A stretch of 64,000 bases of DNA from Burhinus oedicnemus (Eukaryota > Chordata > Aves > Charadriiformes > Burhinidae): positions 689,985 to 753,984 of the forward strand of contig VFFE01007018.1 in the NCBI GenBank assembly GCA_008921705.1. The letters run 5' to 3'. The first letter of the stretch is position 1, and each line of letters starts with the position of its first letter. Below are positions 11,181 through 24,852 of the stretch, in pieces. A program made the translations under genes and the position numbers. The notes beneath the pieces are model-generated. The model did not search any database. It was given only the letters and a program-made list of their open reading frames with translations, and had not been told where the DNA came from.

Positions 11181-14094
11181 TCTGAAGTTTTTGGCTCCAG
11201 CCAAAAGGATGGAGGAAGAAAGGATGCTGGGACTCGGATGAGGTTTATTCTTTCCAGAGGAGATTGCAGGAACAGCTTAATGCAGGGATTTGCAATGTTT
11301 CCCGGGAGGCAGACCCCGAGCGTGTCCCAGGGTGCAGCAGAGGACGGGAGCAGCCCCTCGACACCGGGCTGGTCGTGGGGCGGAAAGCTGCCCTGTCCCG
11401 CCTTGATCTCCCTATTTTCTCCTCCAGGGCCAGATTCCAGGTGTCCCACTGCTCCCACTGCCCCTTCCCACCTGTTTCCCACCTCCCCTGAACTGCCTGG
11501 CCCCCGTCCCAGCCAGCCTGGGAGCGGGGACAGGAATGCCGGGAGGGGGGAATGTGGGGGCAGCAAGAGCAGGGGCTGCTCCGGGGCTGGAGCTGCTCCT
11601 TGTCGGCTCCAGAGCTGGGGGTGATTCTGGCGCTTCTGGGGGCGGCAGGGTGAATCCCACGGTGGCAGCGGAGGGATGGCAGCCTCGTTAGAAATGGATC
11701 CTGCAATTTGCTAAGTTAATGATTACATCGGGTGGAAAAAAAAAAAAATAATGCACCATGTCTCTTAGGCAGCAAAGGCCAGACCTGAGCAGGAGTCTTC
11801 TGCTCGGGGAACAGCTGATGGAGTTCAGGGGCACAGAGGAATTAGCAGGAATTTGGGAGCTGAAGGCCGTGCAGGTGGTGGGAGCTGCAGTTAGTGCTGC
11901 CATGGGAGCCCCGGGTTCAGCCGGGGGTGCCGGGCCTGGGGCGGCAGCGACAGTGCCGGTGCTTGGGGAGGTTTGAGGATCCTTCCGTGCACCGCATCGG
12001 AGTCAGGGTGTGGGAGGGCCGGGCGCTGGGCCCTTCTGCTCCCTGGGGAAAACCCACAAGGGGTTAAATGCCTTTCTTATACACAATTATAAATTTCTGT
12101 CTGCGGAGTCTGACTTTATGCACAGAAACTCTGATTGCTCAAATTGTAGATTGCCTCTTGACATTAATTACTATGTAAATCTGGCAGATTAACATTGTCA
12201 GATGATGAGTGGCAAGTTTCACTTGCAGCCAGTCTCCCAGGAGCTCCGCTGTTGCAGAAGTTGCCATAGCAATTTTTTCCTCTTGGAAAAAATGATAATA
12301 AAATAAAACCAAAACAAACCAGCGCATCCCTGTGCTCCCACCCGAGCGCTGGTGCTTTCCCTGCTGCCCCCTGGTTCCTCGTTCAGACCCTGTTAGAGCA
12401 GAAGATGAAGTCGCATTTTGACCCGTCGGTGGATTTAATGCTCTTCCCGTGCTTGTCTGGCTGCTCTTAGCGCTTGACGCCCAGGTGACTGTGATGGGGA
12501 AGGTCATCACGGCTCCTGCACAGGGTTTGATTGCTCCGTGTGCCCCTCGCGCCAGCCGGGCACGGTGCGGTGGTGCCCCGGAGCCCGGTGGGCAATACGG
12601 CTGCCTTTGGGGGAGAAGAGCTGCAGCTGCCCCTCTGTGTCTGCTTGAGGAGAGTTGATTTTGCTATCTCACTCTCTGAAACCAAACAGAGAAAAGAAAA
12701 GAAAAAAAAACCCCTCATTTTTCACTTGAGATTGAAGATGCATGAGCAGAATTGAGCAGGGCTGCTCACCACAGAGTCAAGAGGCTTTGAAGGTGAGCTG
12801 CAAAGCTCACTAAATAAATTGATAAACTGCCTCAGATCTCCGGTCAGGAGCAGAACCGGCAGACAGCTTCAAAACTGACTGCATCTGGGGGTGCTTTGAA
12901 ATGCCCCCCCAGCCCAGTGCCCCTGGGACTGGCAGGTGGGTCCTGGTACCCTGAGGTGCTGCCGGGAGCTGGGTCCACTCTGGCCCAAGATGTCCCTGCC
13001 AGGGCTCCTGTCGTGCCCTCCGCAGGCTACCCGGCTCCTGGGGGACTGAAATGGGGGCGTGAAACGGGGGTCCTGGGCACAGGGACCTCCAGACCTGGAG
13101 CCTTGTCCCCATGTCCTGCCTGAGGGGTGGGGAGGGCTAGCCCTGCGTGGCCGGGTGTCCCCAAAGAGCTTCCCCAGTGTCACCCCCTGCTCGCTGGAGC
13201 ACCCGCAGCAGCTCAGGCTGTTTCACGGTCACCTTTATCTGCTGGGGTGTCACTCAGCAGCGCTGAGCGAGGAGCTGTTTGTCCCTGCACCTTCCCCCAT
13301 GTCGCACCCCTGCTGTGCCCCGACGCCAGCGGCGTGCCATTCCCGGGGGAAGAGCCCAGGGCGCGCTCTCGGCACACAGGGCAGGGACTAAAATGTGACA
13401 TCTCATCTTTAATAACGTGTTGTCCTTGGGGAGCCTCGAGCACACGCTCCCCCCGAGCCGCTTGTCCTCATGCCGCCGGCAGGCACTGCTGCCTGCCAGC
13501 CCCCCTTCATCCCCCGCGCTGCCCCCCACCCCGTGTCACACACAGGTGACGATGTTGACGGCAGTCCTGAGGGTGAGGGACTTGACGTTTCATCGTGCGC
13601 CCGTTGTGCCCCCAGCACCTTCTCCTGGGCTTGGACAAGGACCCAGCTGCTGCGAACCAGCTCCCACCAGGCTGCTGAGATACCTTAATTTTATTAACAC
13701 AAACCAATCCATTGACTCTAATTACTACACTTGTTGAGGAGGGGCATCGCAATTAAAGGTGCCCGTTGTCCAGGCCAGTGTTCCCCGGTGTCCCTTGGCT
13801 CGGCGGTGCCGGGGGCACGCAGGGCTCTGACCCACTGAGCAACGCCTCTGGGGCCACGGGCATCCCTGGGGCAGTGATGCTCCGGGCTCAGCCCTGGCCC
13901 CAGGACCCCCCAGACCTCCCCAAATTCTGCTCCTCTCCCCGCACTGAGCTCTTAGGCCAGGGATCAGCCCCCGCTTGCCCAGGAAGAGCCGGGGACAGAG
14001 CCCGGCACACCGTGTGGGGCTGGGTGGGCTCCGCAGCACCTGTCACCCCTGTGTCCCCTGAGGGACGTTGCACGACAGGGGTGGTTCATTGCCG

Positions 14095-14310
14095 TTGAAA
14101 GGCAAGAATATGTTTCTCATCCATGTCATACTTCTAAAAATACCAGACGTGTTGCCCCGGCTCTCCTCTTGTGCACTAATGACAGCTGAGGAGCGACATC
14201 TGTATCATAATAGATGAGAAACAAATTCCTCTTTACCCCCAGAGAAGGCTGATTATTTTACTGGCAAGCTACATTAAAAAATGCCTTGTGACACAAAGTA
14301 ACATTAATGT
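14095..14310. other. Candidate conserved non-coding element
   Basis: AT-rich unique block bounded by a perfect 10-bp inverted repeat, GTTTCTCATC (14112-14121) and GATGAGAAAC (14213-14222), with about 91 bp between the arms. No coding signal is visible. Confidence 0.3.
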
Positions 14311-16257
14311 CAGGAAATGGCAGCGCGGTGCCTCCGGGGAGCCCCGCTCCTGTCACCCTGATTAAATTAGCGTGTCTTCCCCCCCGCATCCAGCTGCACC
14401 ATCAATATTCATGCCGGAGCCGCTCCTGGGGTGTGCTGCCAGGCCAAGGCTGTTACTGCCTGATCGCCGTGATAAAACACCGGTCAGGGATGACGCAGCC
14501 TCAGCTACAGGATACAGGAGCAGATCCAGGAGCGGTCACACTGGAGGCGGTGCAGGAGCATCCCTTGCTCCAGCCTCGCGGCAGGGATGCAGCCAGACCT
14601 GCACCCCAGGGCTGCCCGGAGCGATGCTCCGCAGGGGACTCCTGCTCTGTCCACGAGGTCTTCCCGCAAGGAAAGACAATTTGTGGGGTGGAATGAAAAT
14701 ATGCCAAACTCCACAGGTGTGACTCTGTATGTCTCACTTCCAAAAGCCCCATCCCGGGGGGATTCACCGCAGCTCCCTGGGTGGAAACTCCCTGGCTGGA
14801 GCTGAAGCCACCGTGCGCCTCCCCTGCAGAGGGGAGCTGCGATTCAGGTCTCCGGCTTTATGCAAGAAGATAATTATGCTCTACTGGGATTTGCAAAATT
14901 CATAGCGATAAATTTCTCCCAGGGAAGAAGGTGCTGTAACTCATGAAGAATCAAATGCCAAAATGCCGCTAAGGAAAGGCCAGAAAGAGCTTTAATGGCC
15001 CCAATGAATCAGTGGTGTCCCGGGTTTCCAAAGACATCACCGCTTCTCCACCTCCTGAACACCAGCCCTGTTGGCAGCCCGGCCTGGGGTGGCCCCTTGC
15101 TGCCCAAGGGGTGTCCTCCCCCCCCGCACCCCCATGGTGGGACACTCGCTCTGCAGCCCCGGGCACGGTGGCTGCGGATGCAGGATGCGCCTGTGCACAC
15201 CCCTCCTTGCTGCGGGTGCTCATGGGCAGCTCGGGCTGGGCTCCGCATTTCCGAAGGGGTTCGTAAATCCACGGTTCCGGGTCCCTCTCTCCCGGACCTG
15301 CCCCGGGAGCGGAGCTCCGAGGTCCCTCTCCTGGCCCAACCCTGGCTCAGCCGTTCGCCCCCGTTGCACGTTGTTCAGCTGCGCGCGGTTCAAGGCTGTA
15401 ACTTCTCCCCATGTATCTCCATGAAAGGAAAAGCGCAGACTAAATACGCCCCAGGGAGACGGCAGATATACTGCCGGCATTACCAGCTGCTGGGAGTGCT
15501 GCTAATGCGAGATAATTATTCCATAACTCTGCTCGCTGCTGCAGCCCGGTTGGTTAACGAGTCCAAGGTGGTTTAAGGAGCCGGGAAGCGGCTGCCCGAA
15601 AGGTGCTGACCTGCTGGGGGGAGGAAGCCTGGACCTTGCTTCGTGCTCACGGGAGGTGCAACCCACCCGAAGCATCACCCGTGTCCCAGGTGGTCCCAGC
15701 TCCATCCTTGGGTTAGATCTGACTTGCAAGAGGATGAAGACAGACGGTAACGTTTTATTTCAGGGTCTCCCTCCCTCCAGGTCAGTGCCCTGTTCTGATG
15801 ATTTATTTTGGCTGGTAACACGCACGCGGCATAGCACATTGATTTCCAGACACATGCCCGTGCAGCTCCTAACGGGGGGTCTCAACGAGCTCCCCATGGA
15901 TTCAGGCGCGGGTGTTGATTTCACTCGGTATTCCCTACCGCCCGCTCTCCTTGGTGTAACGCGGGTGACGGCAGCAGGATTCGCCCCCAGCAATGCCGAG
16001 AGATGGCGGTTTCGTTTGAGATGACAAGCTCGTGCGGTGGTTGCCGGGTCCCAGCGCACAGTCCCACGGGCATCGCAGAGCGGCTGGCGGGCATCGCGCC
16101 GTTTCCGTGCAGGCGGGGATTTTGCTGAGGGATCCGAGCGCGGCAGCAAGCGCTGGCCCAGCTCGGCACGTGCTCCCCGGCAAGCGCTGGCCTTGCTGCT
16201 AATTGCCATCAGCCCCCTGCCGCAGCGTGCGGTCGTGCCGGCTCCCGCCAGCCCGGC

Positions 16258-16545
16258 GGTCAGTGTAGTTAACAACCTTTTTAAAAATTAACTCCCTGGG
16301 AACATGTTATTCCAGGATTCCAGCCATTAAGGACTCGTTAATATTTATGAAATAATTAATAGATGCACCCACGTTCTTTAATAACTCATTTAAAATTGTG
16401 CTACGAAATGCAATCTGCTCGGAGGAGGTAACAGGCGTTCTGCAGTGGAGTATGGAGGGGCCGTTAATTATGTATTAAACACACATATGTATTACACAAA
16501 GTTATGAAAAAATAAAGGCATTTAATTTAAGAAATAACGAGGCGA
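16258..16545. other. Candidate conserved non-coding element
   Basis: The longest AT-rich island of the region. It contains TTAATATTTATGAAATAATTAATAG and GTTAATTATGTATTAAAC stretches split over two halves by a short GC-rich spacer (about 16420-16460). The sequence is unique, non-repetitive and non-coding. Confidence 0.35.
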
Positions 16546-17859
16546 GTTCTGCTACCTGGAGACCTGTTTTAAAGAGCCGGCTGGCTTTGGAGCGCTGCTC
16601 CGAGGAAAAACGTGTACGGGGTGGACCCAGCCCCATCGTGGTGGGGTTTTCCTTCCCGTGGGTGCGTTCCGTGCTCACCGGGGTGGGTGTCCGGAAGGGC
16701 AGGCAGGGCTCCCTGCGGGGCTCTGCCGGGGCTGCCCAGTGCCCGCTGTGCTCACGCGGGGCACACACATGAAGCTTTTCGGGAGCTTTTTCTGCCACCA
16801 GCTCCTCTCCGTCGGCACAAGATGCTCCGTTACTCCCGGGACCCACCTGCAGCCGTCCCCACACGTGGACTGAGGGTCTCGGGGGCCGTGGTGCGGCCGG
16901 GCTGGAGGCGCTGGCAGTGAGCACACGCACATACTTGTACCCAAACAATGATCTATATTTTCAATTTTCCAAAAGATTATGTTTTCACCTTAAAAGATGT
17001 TGTCTCCTGCTTTTTGACCTGAATAAAATGAAAGATAATAGAATCCAGATGAAATATATATCTATATTAATCTTACACAGAGAGAGCCTTCTCTTGAGCT
17101 CCCAGGTGCTGCAGCAGGAGTGGATCTGGCGTGTGCTCAGATGGCCACCTTTAGCTGAGCAATTTCCACTCCACTTTAATGGGATTAAGTTCTGCTGGAA
17201 TGCAGCCACCCCCAGCGTGCAGCATGCCGGAGTGGGAGCACGCCTGCCCGTCCGGGAACGATGGTGTAAAAGCTCAAGGGTGCGTTTTCCCCAACACACA
17301 GCCATGGAGGGGGGTGTGTGTGACCTGCCACCTCCGGCTGTCTGAAGGTGACACTGGGGTTTGATGGCAGCTTTGCCTCCAGGCTGGGACCCAGCAGCTG
17401 CCATCAGCTGAGCAGGATGATGCTGTCTCGGCACTCGGATGGGGACTCTGGAAGTGGGTTTTGGCAGCAGAGAAAGCCCCCGGAAGCTCGGCAAGGGCTG
17501 CATCTCCCCAGTCCCAGCTGGGTTGGATGTTAACTGCCTTCTCAGCGCAGGAGAGAGGATTCACATGGCTTTGTAGCTGCTCAGGTTCCTCCTGCAATTT
17601 GCATTTCAAAGCATCTCCCACCTGTCCTACCTGCGCAGAGCGTGTCTCCCGGACAGGCCATCCCGCATCCGCAGGTGCCGGCACGTGGCCGGAGCGAGGG
17701 GCACCTCGCACCACCGCAGGCGCGGTTCCCTGCCGGGGACGGCGCTGGCTCCCCCAGGCTGAGAGCAGAGCCAGGCATGGCGGTGGCTCCGGCCAGCAGC
17801 GAGCTGCAGCCACCTCCTTCACCAGCTGGGAGAGGGAGAAATTGGATTCAGAGGCGGCA

Positions 17860-18140
17860 AATGCAGTTCCCCAGAATGGATGTACATTTTCATTATACTT
17901 ATACGCTGAGTAATTGGTGGTAATACAAGAGATATGGGCAGTATCATTATAGACCAGGCTGTGCTGGAGATGTATTATCATCATCTGTCATTATCTGGGC
18001 TTCCTTGTGGCTGCTAAAATTGTAGAACATGATTTTAATAACCCTGGAAGGCAAGAATCATTTTTCTTTTGTCACTTAACAACTTGGCCTCATTCACTGA
18101 TACCTTTAAATAAGAAGGGGGGGATTAATTTCTAGTGGAA
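17860..18140. other. Candidate conserved non-coding element
   Basis: A unique AT-rich block of 280 bp with TGAGTAATTGG, ATTATCATCATCTGTCATTATC and GATTTTAATAACC segments. It carries no exon and no repeat signature, and is flanked by GC-rich DNA. Confidence 0.35.
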
Positions 18141-20869
18141 TAAATGCAGACCTGGTTGTTTTCTTCTCTCTTCATTTGCAAAGGTGCCCCGGCGAAGCCT
18201 GACAGCTTTCAAGGAAATTGCAGATAATGGGGGGGAGGACATCAGTGCGGTGCAGGGTGCACAGGAGCACCCGGCGGCGGATGATGCTGAAGGTCCTGGG
18301 GCCCTCGCCCCGAGCTCCCCGTTGACGAGCAAAGAAACGCAGCGGCAGCACCATCCCGGCTGCGGCAGCACCGTCCCGGTTGCGGCAGCGTGCCCCTGGG
18401 CAGAGCACTGGTGGCTGCTGGAAAGGTTTTTCCCAGGCATGGCCAAGGGCTGAGCGGGCTCCCGTGTGCAGCAGGACCATTGCAGGTGCCCGTAGCATCC
18501 CCGGAGCTGCCTCGGCTGCTGCACTCGGGGCAGGACGATGACCCGTGGGACCCCACGACACCGCAGGGGCATCCCCAGAGAACTGCCCTTCCCGAGCCCC
18601 GGGAGGGGACTCCGTCCAGCAGCCTGGAGCGGGGATTGGCGGCAGAGCCCCCGGCTTGCTGACTCCTCGGGGCCAACACCCTCAGCTGGGTCCCCCTGTT
18701 TCCCAGGGGGCAGGAAGGAAGGTCGAAGGAAGCAAACCAAGGGGAGGAGAAACGGAGGTCTGCAGGGAGAGCGGCCCGGCATTGCCCCCGATTCCCTCCG
18801 CTGCAGACTCACAGCAGAGTGGATTGAAGGGGAAAGACCTTAATCCGTCTTGTCAGAAAAGCCAGTGAAATTAATTGGAATTTGTAGAAAACAAGCCAGG
18901 CCGGGCGCGTGACAACAGCAGTGGAGGTGACGTCCCTGGCACGCTGCCTGCCCTGCAGCAGGGATGGCGTGTCCCCTGCCTGGGCTGTAGCTTCGGGCTC
19001 TGCCCCCGTGCCCGGAGCGCTTGGCCGCGGTGATTCCGGCAGCGCGGGGCTCGGCCCTGCACAGCCCTCCCGGCAGGCTGCACGGGGGGCCGTGGTGGCA
19101 GGGGCTCACCGGCGGGGATGGTCCAGGCACCCCGACCCCTCGGTCCCTTCTCGCAGGGCACAAGCGCGGCCGCTTTTCGGGAGCGGGAGGAGCTGTGTCA
19201 CTACTGACCCATGTGGACGCTGTCGGGGTGCGTGAGTTTGAGGGCGTTTCATTTGTTGCTCCTCTTGGCTGCGGAAAAAGCCAGCAGCAGGAGAGGGACA
19301 AATCAAATTACAAGCCAGCTAATGAAAATAATGGGGAATAAAGTACTTTTCGAGGCTGCTTGGTTGGATTCCTATTTCCGTGTGTCACTGGATTTAAATC
19401 GGTGATGTTTATAGCCCTCGAGAAGCAGTCATTTAATTGCCCTTTGTGATTAGCTGCAACTCAATTGACCATGAATTTCTTGCTCTTGTAGACCTGAGTG
19501 TTTGGCTGATGAAAGGCTCGGAGCCGGGCTCCAGCCCCCGGCTGCTCCCACCCCCGGTGCTCCAGCACCCAAAACATTTCAGGGGTCCGGGCCCCTGGGG
19601 GGGCACCCTGCAGCTCATCCCAGGGTAAAACGGATGGGGGATGCTGAGGGTCCTCCTGCAGAGCGCAGCCGAGATGGTGCGTTTATATAGCGGGAGATCC
19701 GTAGGGAGGGTTTTGCCCCGTTTCCGTGCAGTGGTCCAGCTGTTCCGACAGCGCCTGCCTGGGCTAACAGCCTCCGCTTGCAGCTATTGACTCTGAGTAA
19801 ATAATCTCCAGATATATCTTTCTCCTGATAAAAGCTGATTTTTTCTATTATTGTCAGGGGTGTTTATTAGAGCAGAAAAATAATAGTGCTGCGCTTGCAG
19901 CCTGATTGCCGGGAAGTGTCAGAAGTTGGCCGTGGAGCCCCGGCAGCTGGGATCAAACGTGCTGCTTGGCACTGCAGGCACGGGGGGCTGAGGGTGCAGG
20001 GGGGCCACAAAAATCCCCCTGCCCGGCTGGTTTGATGAGGGGTGGCATGGAAGGGAAATTTCTTTTCAGCAATGGCAAAGAGAGAAGATGCTCTGCATGC
20101 CTGAGCTCTGGAGCGTCTCGGGAAAAAGGAGTGGGAACTTCCAGGAGTGTTGGGGGATGAGGGGCTGGCACGGGGCTCAGCCGTCGGACACGGGGAGGTT
20201 CCTCTGCCGCAGACACCTGGGCAACTGAGCCAGCAATTTAGGGATAGGCAAATTTTATATGGCCCCACGGAAGATTTTTCTCCCAAGAGGGAGAAATCCA
20301 CCTGAAGGACCGTTCTCCCGTGCTGGAGCTGCGGCCCAAACCACAACAGGCATCCTTTTGGTGTCTTGCAGATTAGAGGCGAATAATGGCAGGCGGCGCA
20401 GGCAGCTCTCTGCCCCTCTCGCCCCATCCTCCCCCTCCCCGTGCCCACCAGGGACTCCCCAGATCCCGGCAACACAGAAAATTAATCCTCCTGCCTCATT
20501 AATTACAGTAATGTGTCAGGAGCCTTGTTCAAGGTCGGCCTCTCAGACCCCTGTAATCAATTCTCTCCAATTAGCAGCTGCCGTGCTGGGGAGGAGCTGG
20601 GTGGCAGCGGCACGCGGTGGGGACGAGCACCGTGGGCATCCCTGGTGCCCAGGGACTGGGCGACCGCAGCCTGTGGACCCAGGAGGGTCCCGGCCGGGCT
20701 CCCCTCCCCAGGGCGGCTCCATGCCGGCAGCCTGGGCTCCCCGTGTCCCTTCGTGTCCCCCCGTGCTGCTGTCCCGAGCGAGGGTCTCCTCCCTACCACC
20801 TCTGCCTGCCTGCGGGGCGGCTTGGCCAGGAGCCCTCTGCTCCCGCCCCATTGCCGACAGCTGACCGAG

Positions 20870-21150
20870 GCCGTTTGTTTGAATTAATCATGTCGGGCAG
20901 CAATTAAACAGCTCTCCTTATCCATTAGAGACTGCAGCAGATTTTGCACTTAGATCTTGCGTCTTACATGACTGGCAATATTTTATTTTTTTTAGGGAAT
21001 GAAAAGAAGAAAGGGAAAATCTCTTTAGGGAGGCCGGTTCTTGCTGACAGCCGAGGTGATACAAGCCGGTAACGTACTTTACTCTGCTTAATAGCAATGA
21101 TCCGCCCAGCAGGGATTAAATCAGAGGCGCTGATAACGTGCCTGAGAAAT
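20870..21150. other. Candidate conserved non-coding element
   Basis: AT-rich unique block beginning TTTGTTTGAATTAATC and including CAGCAATTAAACAGC and a GGCAATATTTTATT segment. A smaller sibling with CATTAATTACAG lies at about 20470-20580. No coding evidence is present. Confidence 0.3.
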
Positions 21151-24100
21151 GGAGGCAGCTGACAACCCCCTGGCACTTCACGTGGGGAGCGGTGGGAGAG
21201 CGGTGCTGGTCGGGGGGGCTCCACCAGCCCTGCTGCCCTGGCCCCCGGGATGCCGTGGCAGCAGCGGGTGGCGTGGCAGCAGTGGGGCGCATGGGGGTCC
21301 AGCTGACCCCCCACCTTGCGTCCCGTTCAGAGCCCAGCGGGAGCTATGGCAGCCGCAGCGGGGAATGGAGCCGCTTCACACCTCCCCTGTGACGGGACCC
21401 ACTCTGCCCTGGGGTGGTGGCAGCAGAGCCAGCGGTGCCTCCAGGCGTGGGAGGCTCCGTGCCGCAGTGCCAGGAAGGGTCCGGATCCATCCCTGTCTGT
21501 CACCTCCAGCACTACCTGCTGATTGCGACTAGAGCTGCCCGAGGGGTCTGGCCATGCTGGTGGGCTGCTGCCCAGCGCCATGGGTCCCCATCCCACGCGC
21601 TGCAATCTGGGAAAAACCCCGCAGCCGCTTCCCCTTTCCGCCTTCCCACTCGCCGGGTGGCCCTGGGCAGGGGGGGGGCTCTTGTGCCACGGGCTGGGAG
21701 CCCACTGCCCCACCGCTCACCCCAGAACATGCCTCGTTGGGGCCACGAGCACCCACCCTCCCTCCAGACTGTGCTCCCCAGTCTGTCCCACACCATGGCC
21801 CCACGTCACCACCTGCTTCTGCGCTGCCACAGCCTCATCCCACAGGACCCTCCGTCACCCAGCCAGCTCTCGCATGCCCCGACGGCCTCTACCCGCGCAT
21901 CCTCCTGCCCCAGCCCCCCTGAGGACCCTCTGCCAGGCTGGCTGGGACCCGAGGCTGCAGCTGTGGGTGCCCCGCAGGGATGGCACCCTGCCTCTTGTCC
22001 CCCGTCCCATCCCAGGGATGGGATCTGTGGGCTTGTGAGAGTGACTCAGAGCCGAAGGGGAACCGAGAGCACTGTCATGGGGGCACGTCTGCTCCATCCC
22101 TGATCTCGGGGGACTCTCGGAGCCTCCTTGGGGACAAACCCTGTCCCTGTGGAGCATGGGCAAGGTGAGGCTGGGGCAGGCGTGCGCTGGGGTGGGATGC
22201 ACGGTCCCTCTGCACGCCGGGACACGGGGTCCCACCATGTCAGGGGCCACCGGCGGCAGCCGTGGGCGGGTGCGGAGAGGGCACCGCTTGTTTGTGTCCG
22301 GCTGGGTGTTTGCAGCTCTGCCTGCCCTCCGGTTCCCACGGAGATGCCCACGTCACCATGGCTACCCGCGGATATTCCTGCTCCGGCTGGTAAACAGCCT
22401 GCAAGCTGCGCCCTTCCGTCCCAAAATACCGGGGGTTGCTACACCCCAGGGAAATGGTGCAAGGGCAGCTCCCCTGCCGCGGGCCAGTGGCTGTGGGAAT
22501 CGGCCCCGTGCCCCAGCCCAGGGAGCCGTACCCCCGCGCAGCCCCGGTGAGCAGCCCGGCCCGCTCCAGGCCCCGGGCAGGGAAGATTTGGGGGAAAAAT
22601 CCTTTGCTTGGACTGTCGGGGCTGCAAGGTGGCTAGCTGCAGCCCTGGACCATCTCCCTCCGGCCAGCAGCCCGGCTCCATGGGAAGCAATGCTGGGAGT
22701 GTGTGTTCCCTAGGATGCTCTTCCACAGCCCCGGGCCACCCTGCCTCCTTGGGGACATGGTGGGGGGCGTCTGTGCTGGCCCCACAGTTGTTTGCAGCAT
22801 TGGGTTGCACGAGCACTGCGTAACGTGTCACTGGAGGTGACACACGTGCTACAAATCCCGTAGTAAACAGCTGTTTGCACAACAGCCGTCTCCGTTGCGA
22901 AGGCTGCGAGTGCGTCGCGGGTTGGGCAATCCCCTGTTTACCACCACGCTCCAGTCCTGTCCCACGGGACGCAGGGGTTCCCCGCTGGGGCTGCGATGCC
23001 AGCCCGGCAGGGGTGGGCAGAGCTGCCTGCGTCCCACCAGTGAGACCCCCAGGGCGGCTGGGCAGGGCCCTGGGCAAGCGGCTGCTGGAAAAACCCAGGT
23101 TAATGGTCAGCACAGGGAGGCACCAGTGGGAAGGTCGTGTGTCAGGTTGCCCTTGGGGCTCCTCACGGGTGCCCTCACTCTGGGGCAAGCTGGGCTGCGT
23201 GATGTGAACATGGACAACTTGGGTCAAAGGGGGCTTCGCAGGGCAGCTCTCCCTGGGGCCAGGCTTGAGGAGACAGCCCAGCAAGGGGCAGCGGTGCTGT
23301 CCCCAGGGACGGGGACGGTGAGGCTGGCAGGCATGTCTCAGGAGAGGGCTGAAGCTCGGAGGGACAAGGATGCGGAGATGAGCCCAGTGCCCCGTGGTGA
23401 GTGCCCGGCGAGGATGCCAGAGCAGGCTGGGGGATGCGAGCTGTGCCCAGGCGGCACCACACTGTGCTGGCAGCCATGGCTGGGTTTGCCTCCTGCCCTC
23501 TGGATCCCACATCCCCCAGCCCATGTCCCCCTACCATGTCCCCCAGCCCAGCCCTGTGGCCCCAGGGGAGCTGCAGAAAGGAGCCGGCTGTGCCACATCC
23601 CAACTGCGCTATGTCCCGGCTGCTGGAGCGGGCAGGGTGGGAGGCCGGGTGCTGCTCCCCGCCGCTGGATGCGTGCGTGCCGCTGGGCTTTCCTTCCTGC
23701 GGCGAGCGAGGCGGTCGCAGCCTTCAGGGAAGTGTTTTGCAATCACCTTCTTCAGAGAGTCACAGCAATTAACGGCACTGGTTTTGAGGAACTAACGGTG
23801 AAAGCAGCATGTTAGCAGACGGGCTGAGCGCAGCGAGCTGCCGGGAGCCGGAGGCTGGTGCTCGGAGCAGGCAGTGAGCAGCGGCCGGACACACCAGGCA
23901 TGGAGGAGCGGTAGAGATGGAGGCGAGGTAGGAGCGGTGGTGAGGCAGGGATGGGTTGCGCGGTGCTCAGGTCTGGCTGGGCACCTTGTCTGTGGCTGTG
24001 CGGGCTGCTGTGCCCTGTCCCCTGCCTGGGACAGCCGCATGTGCCGGATGCTCGGGGGTGGCTGCTCCCCCATTTCCCTCACTCGAGTCCCTCGTCTGCC

Positions 24101-24852
24101 TCTGGATGCTGGCTCAGGGGGGGAGCGGAGCTGTGGGCACCCAAAGCCAGGCACAGCGTGGGCAACCTCTCCTGGGGCAAGTGCCCGGCACTGCCGAGGA
24201 CATGGCCAGGACCATCCCGGGGCAGAGGATGAGCCGGCAGCCGGGCAGGGCAGAGGCAGCTGCTGCTCCCGGGGCCATTCCCAGCAGCAGGCAGGGGGGT
24301 GCAGCGGGAGGGGGGCAGCACAGGGGAGGGGGCACAGGCGGGACCCCACGGCTCTGGCCAGCCCCGCTGCGCTGCCGTCATTCATTCGTTGCCCTCTTTC
24401 AGCTTATCAGTTCTGCCGCCCCAAGCCCCAGCGCGAACCATCTCCGAAACCGCAAATCTCTGCCCAGCAGAGGCTGAAGGCACCTGGGATAAAATCAGAC
24501 GGTGCCCGCGGCCAGACACAGGGCATTGCACCCCGGGGTTGGGGTGCGCAGGGTCGAGAGCCGGTGGCAGGCTGTGCCGGAGGGGCCCCCACCAGAGCCC
24601 CTCATTGCTGTGCTTTTCCACACCGGCGCCTGCGGCAGCGTGGGCTGCCGAGCGTGGGGGCAGAGGTGTCAGTGCCGCAGAAGGGCTGCGGGTGAGAGGC
24701 TGCCTCTGACGGCAAAAGGACATTTTGCTCCAGGAAGCGTCAGTGACCGTGGCAGCACGGCTCCTCCATCCTGCCTCGTCCCCAGCCCCTTCCTGACCCG
24801 CCAGGACGAGCCGCTCTCCGTTCCAGGTGATGCCAAAGCCACGGAGGAGACC

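Larger units (their letters stand above)
1..24826. other. Gene-free intergenic region upstream of CSF3R
   Basis: I see no exon chain with supportable splice sites or recognisable protein here. The many open frames are GC-driven and lack family similarity. The base composition alternates: GC-rich, CpG-moderate stretches are interrupted every 1-2 kb by AT-rich islands of 150-300 bp containing several TAAT/ATTA cores. The best of these islands are listed separately. In vertebrates the gene beyond CSF3R on this side is GRIK3, separated by a large desert, so this is probably part of that desert (inference from synteny). Undetected 5' non-coding exons of CSF3R could lie in the last 1-2 kb. One candidate donor, GTGAGA at 24692, sits 135 bp before the CSF3R acceptor. 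Confidence 0.75.

Noticed and set aside
21414..22103. 229-codon open frame on the plus strand
   Set aside because: Same GC-driven pattern, rich in Ser/Pro/Arg, with overlapping open frames on both strands. No family recognised.
22439..23524. 361-codon open frame on the minus strand upstream of CSF3R
   Set aside because: The composition is Pro/Arg/Ala/Gly-rich, as expected for random frames in GC-rich DNA. There is no domain, no splice support and no recognisable family.
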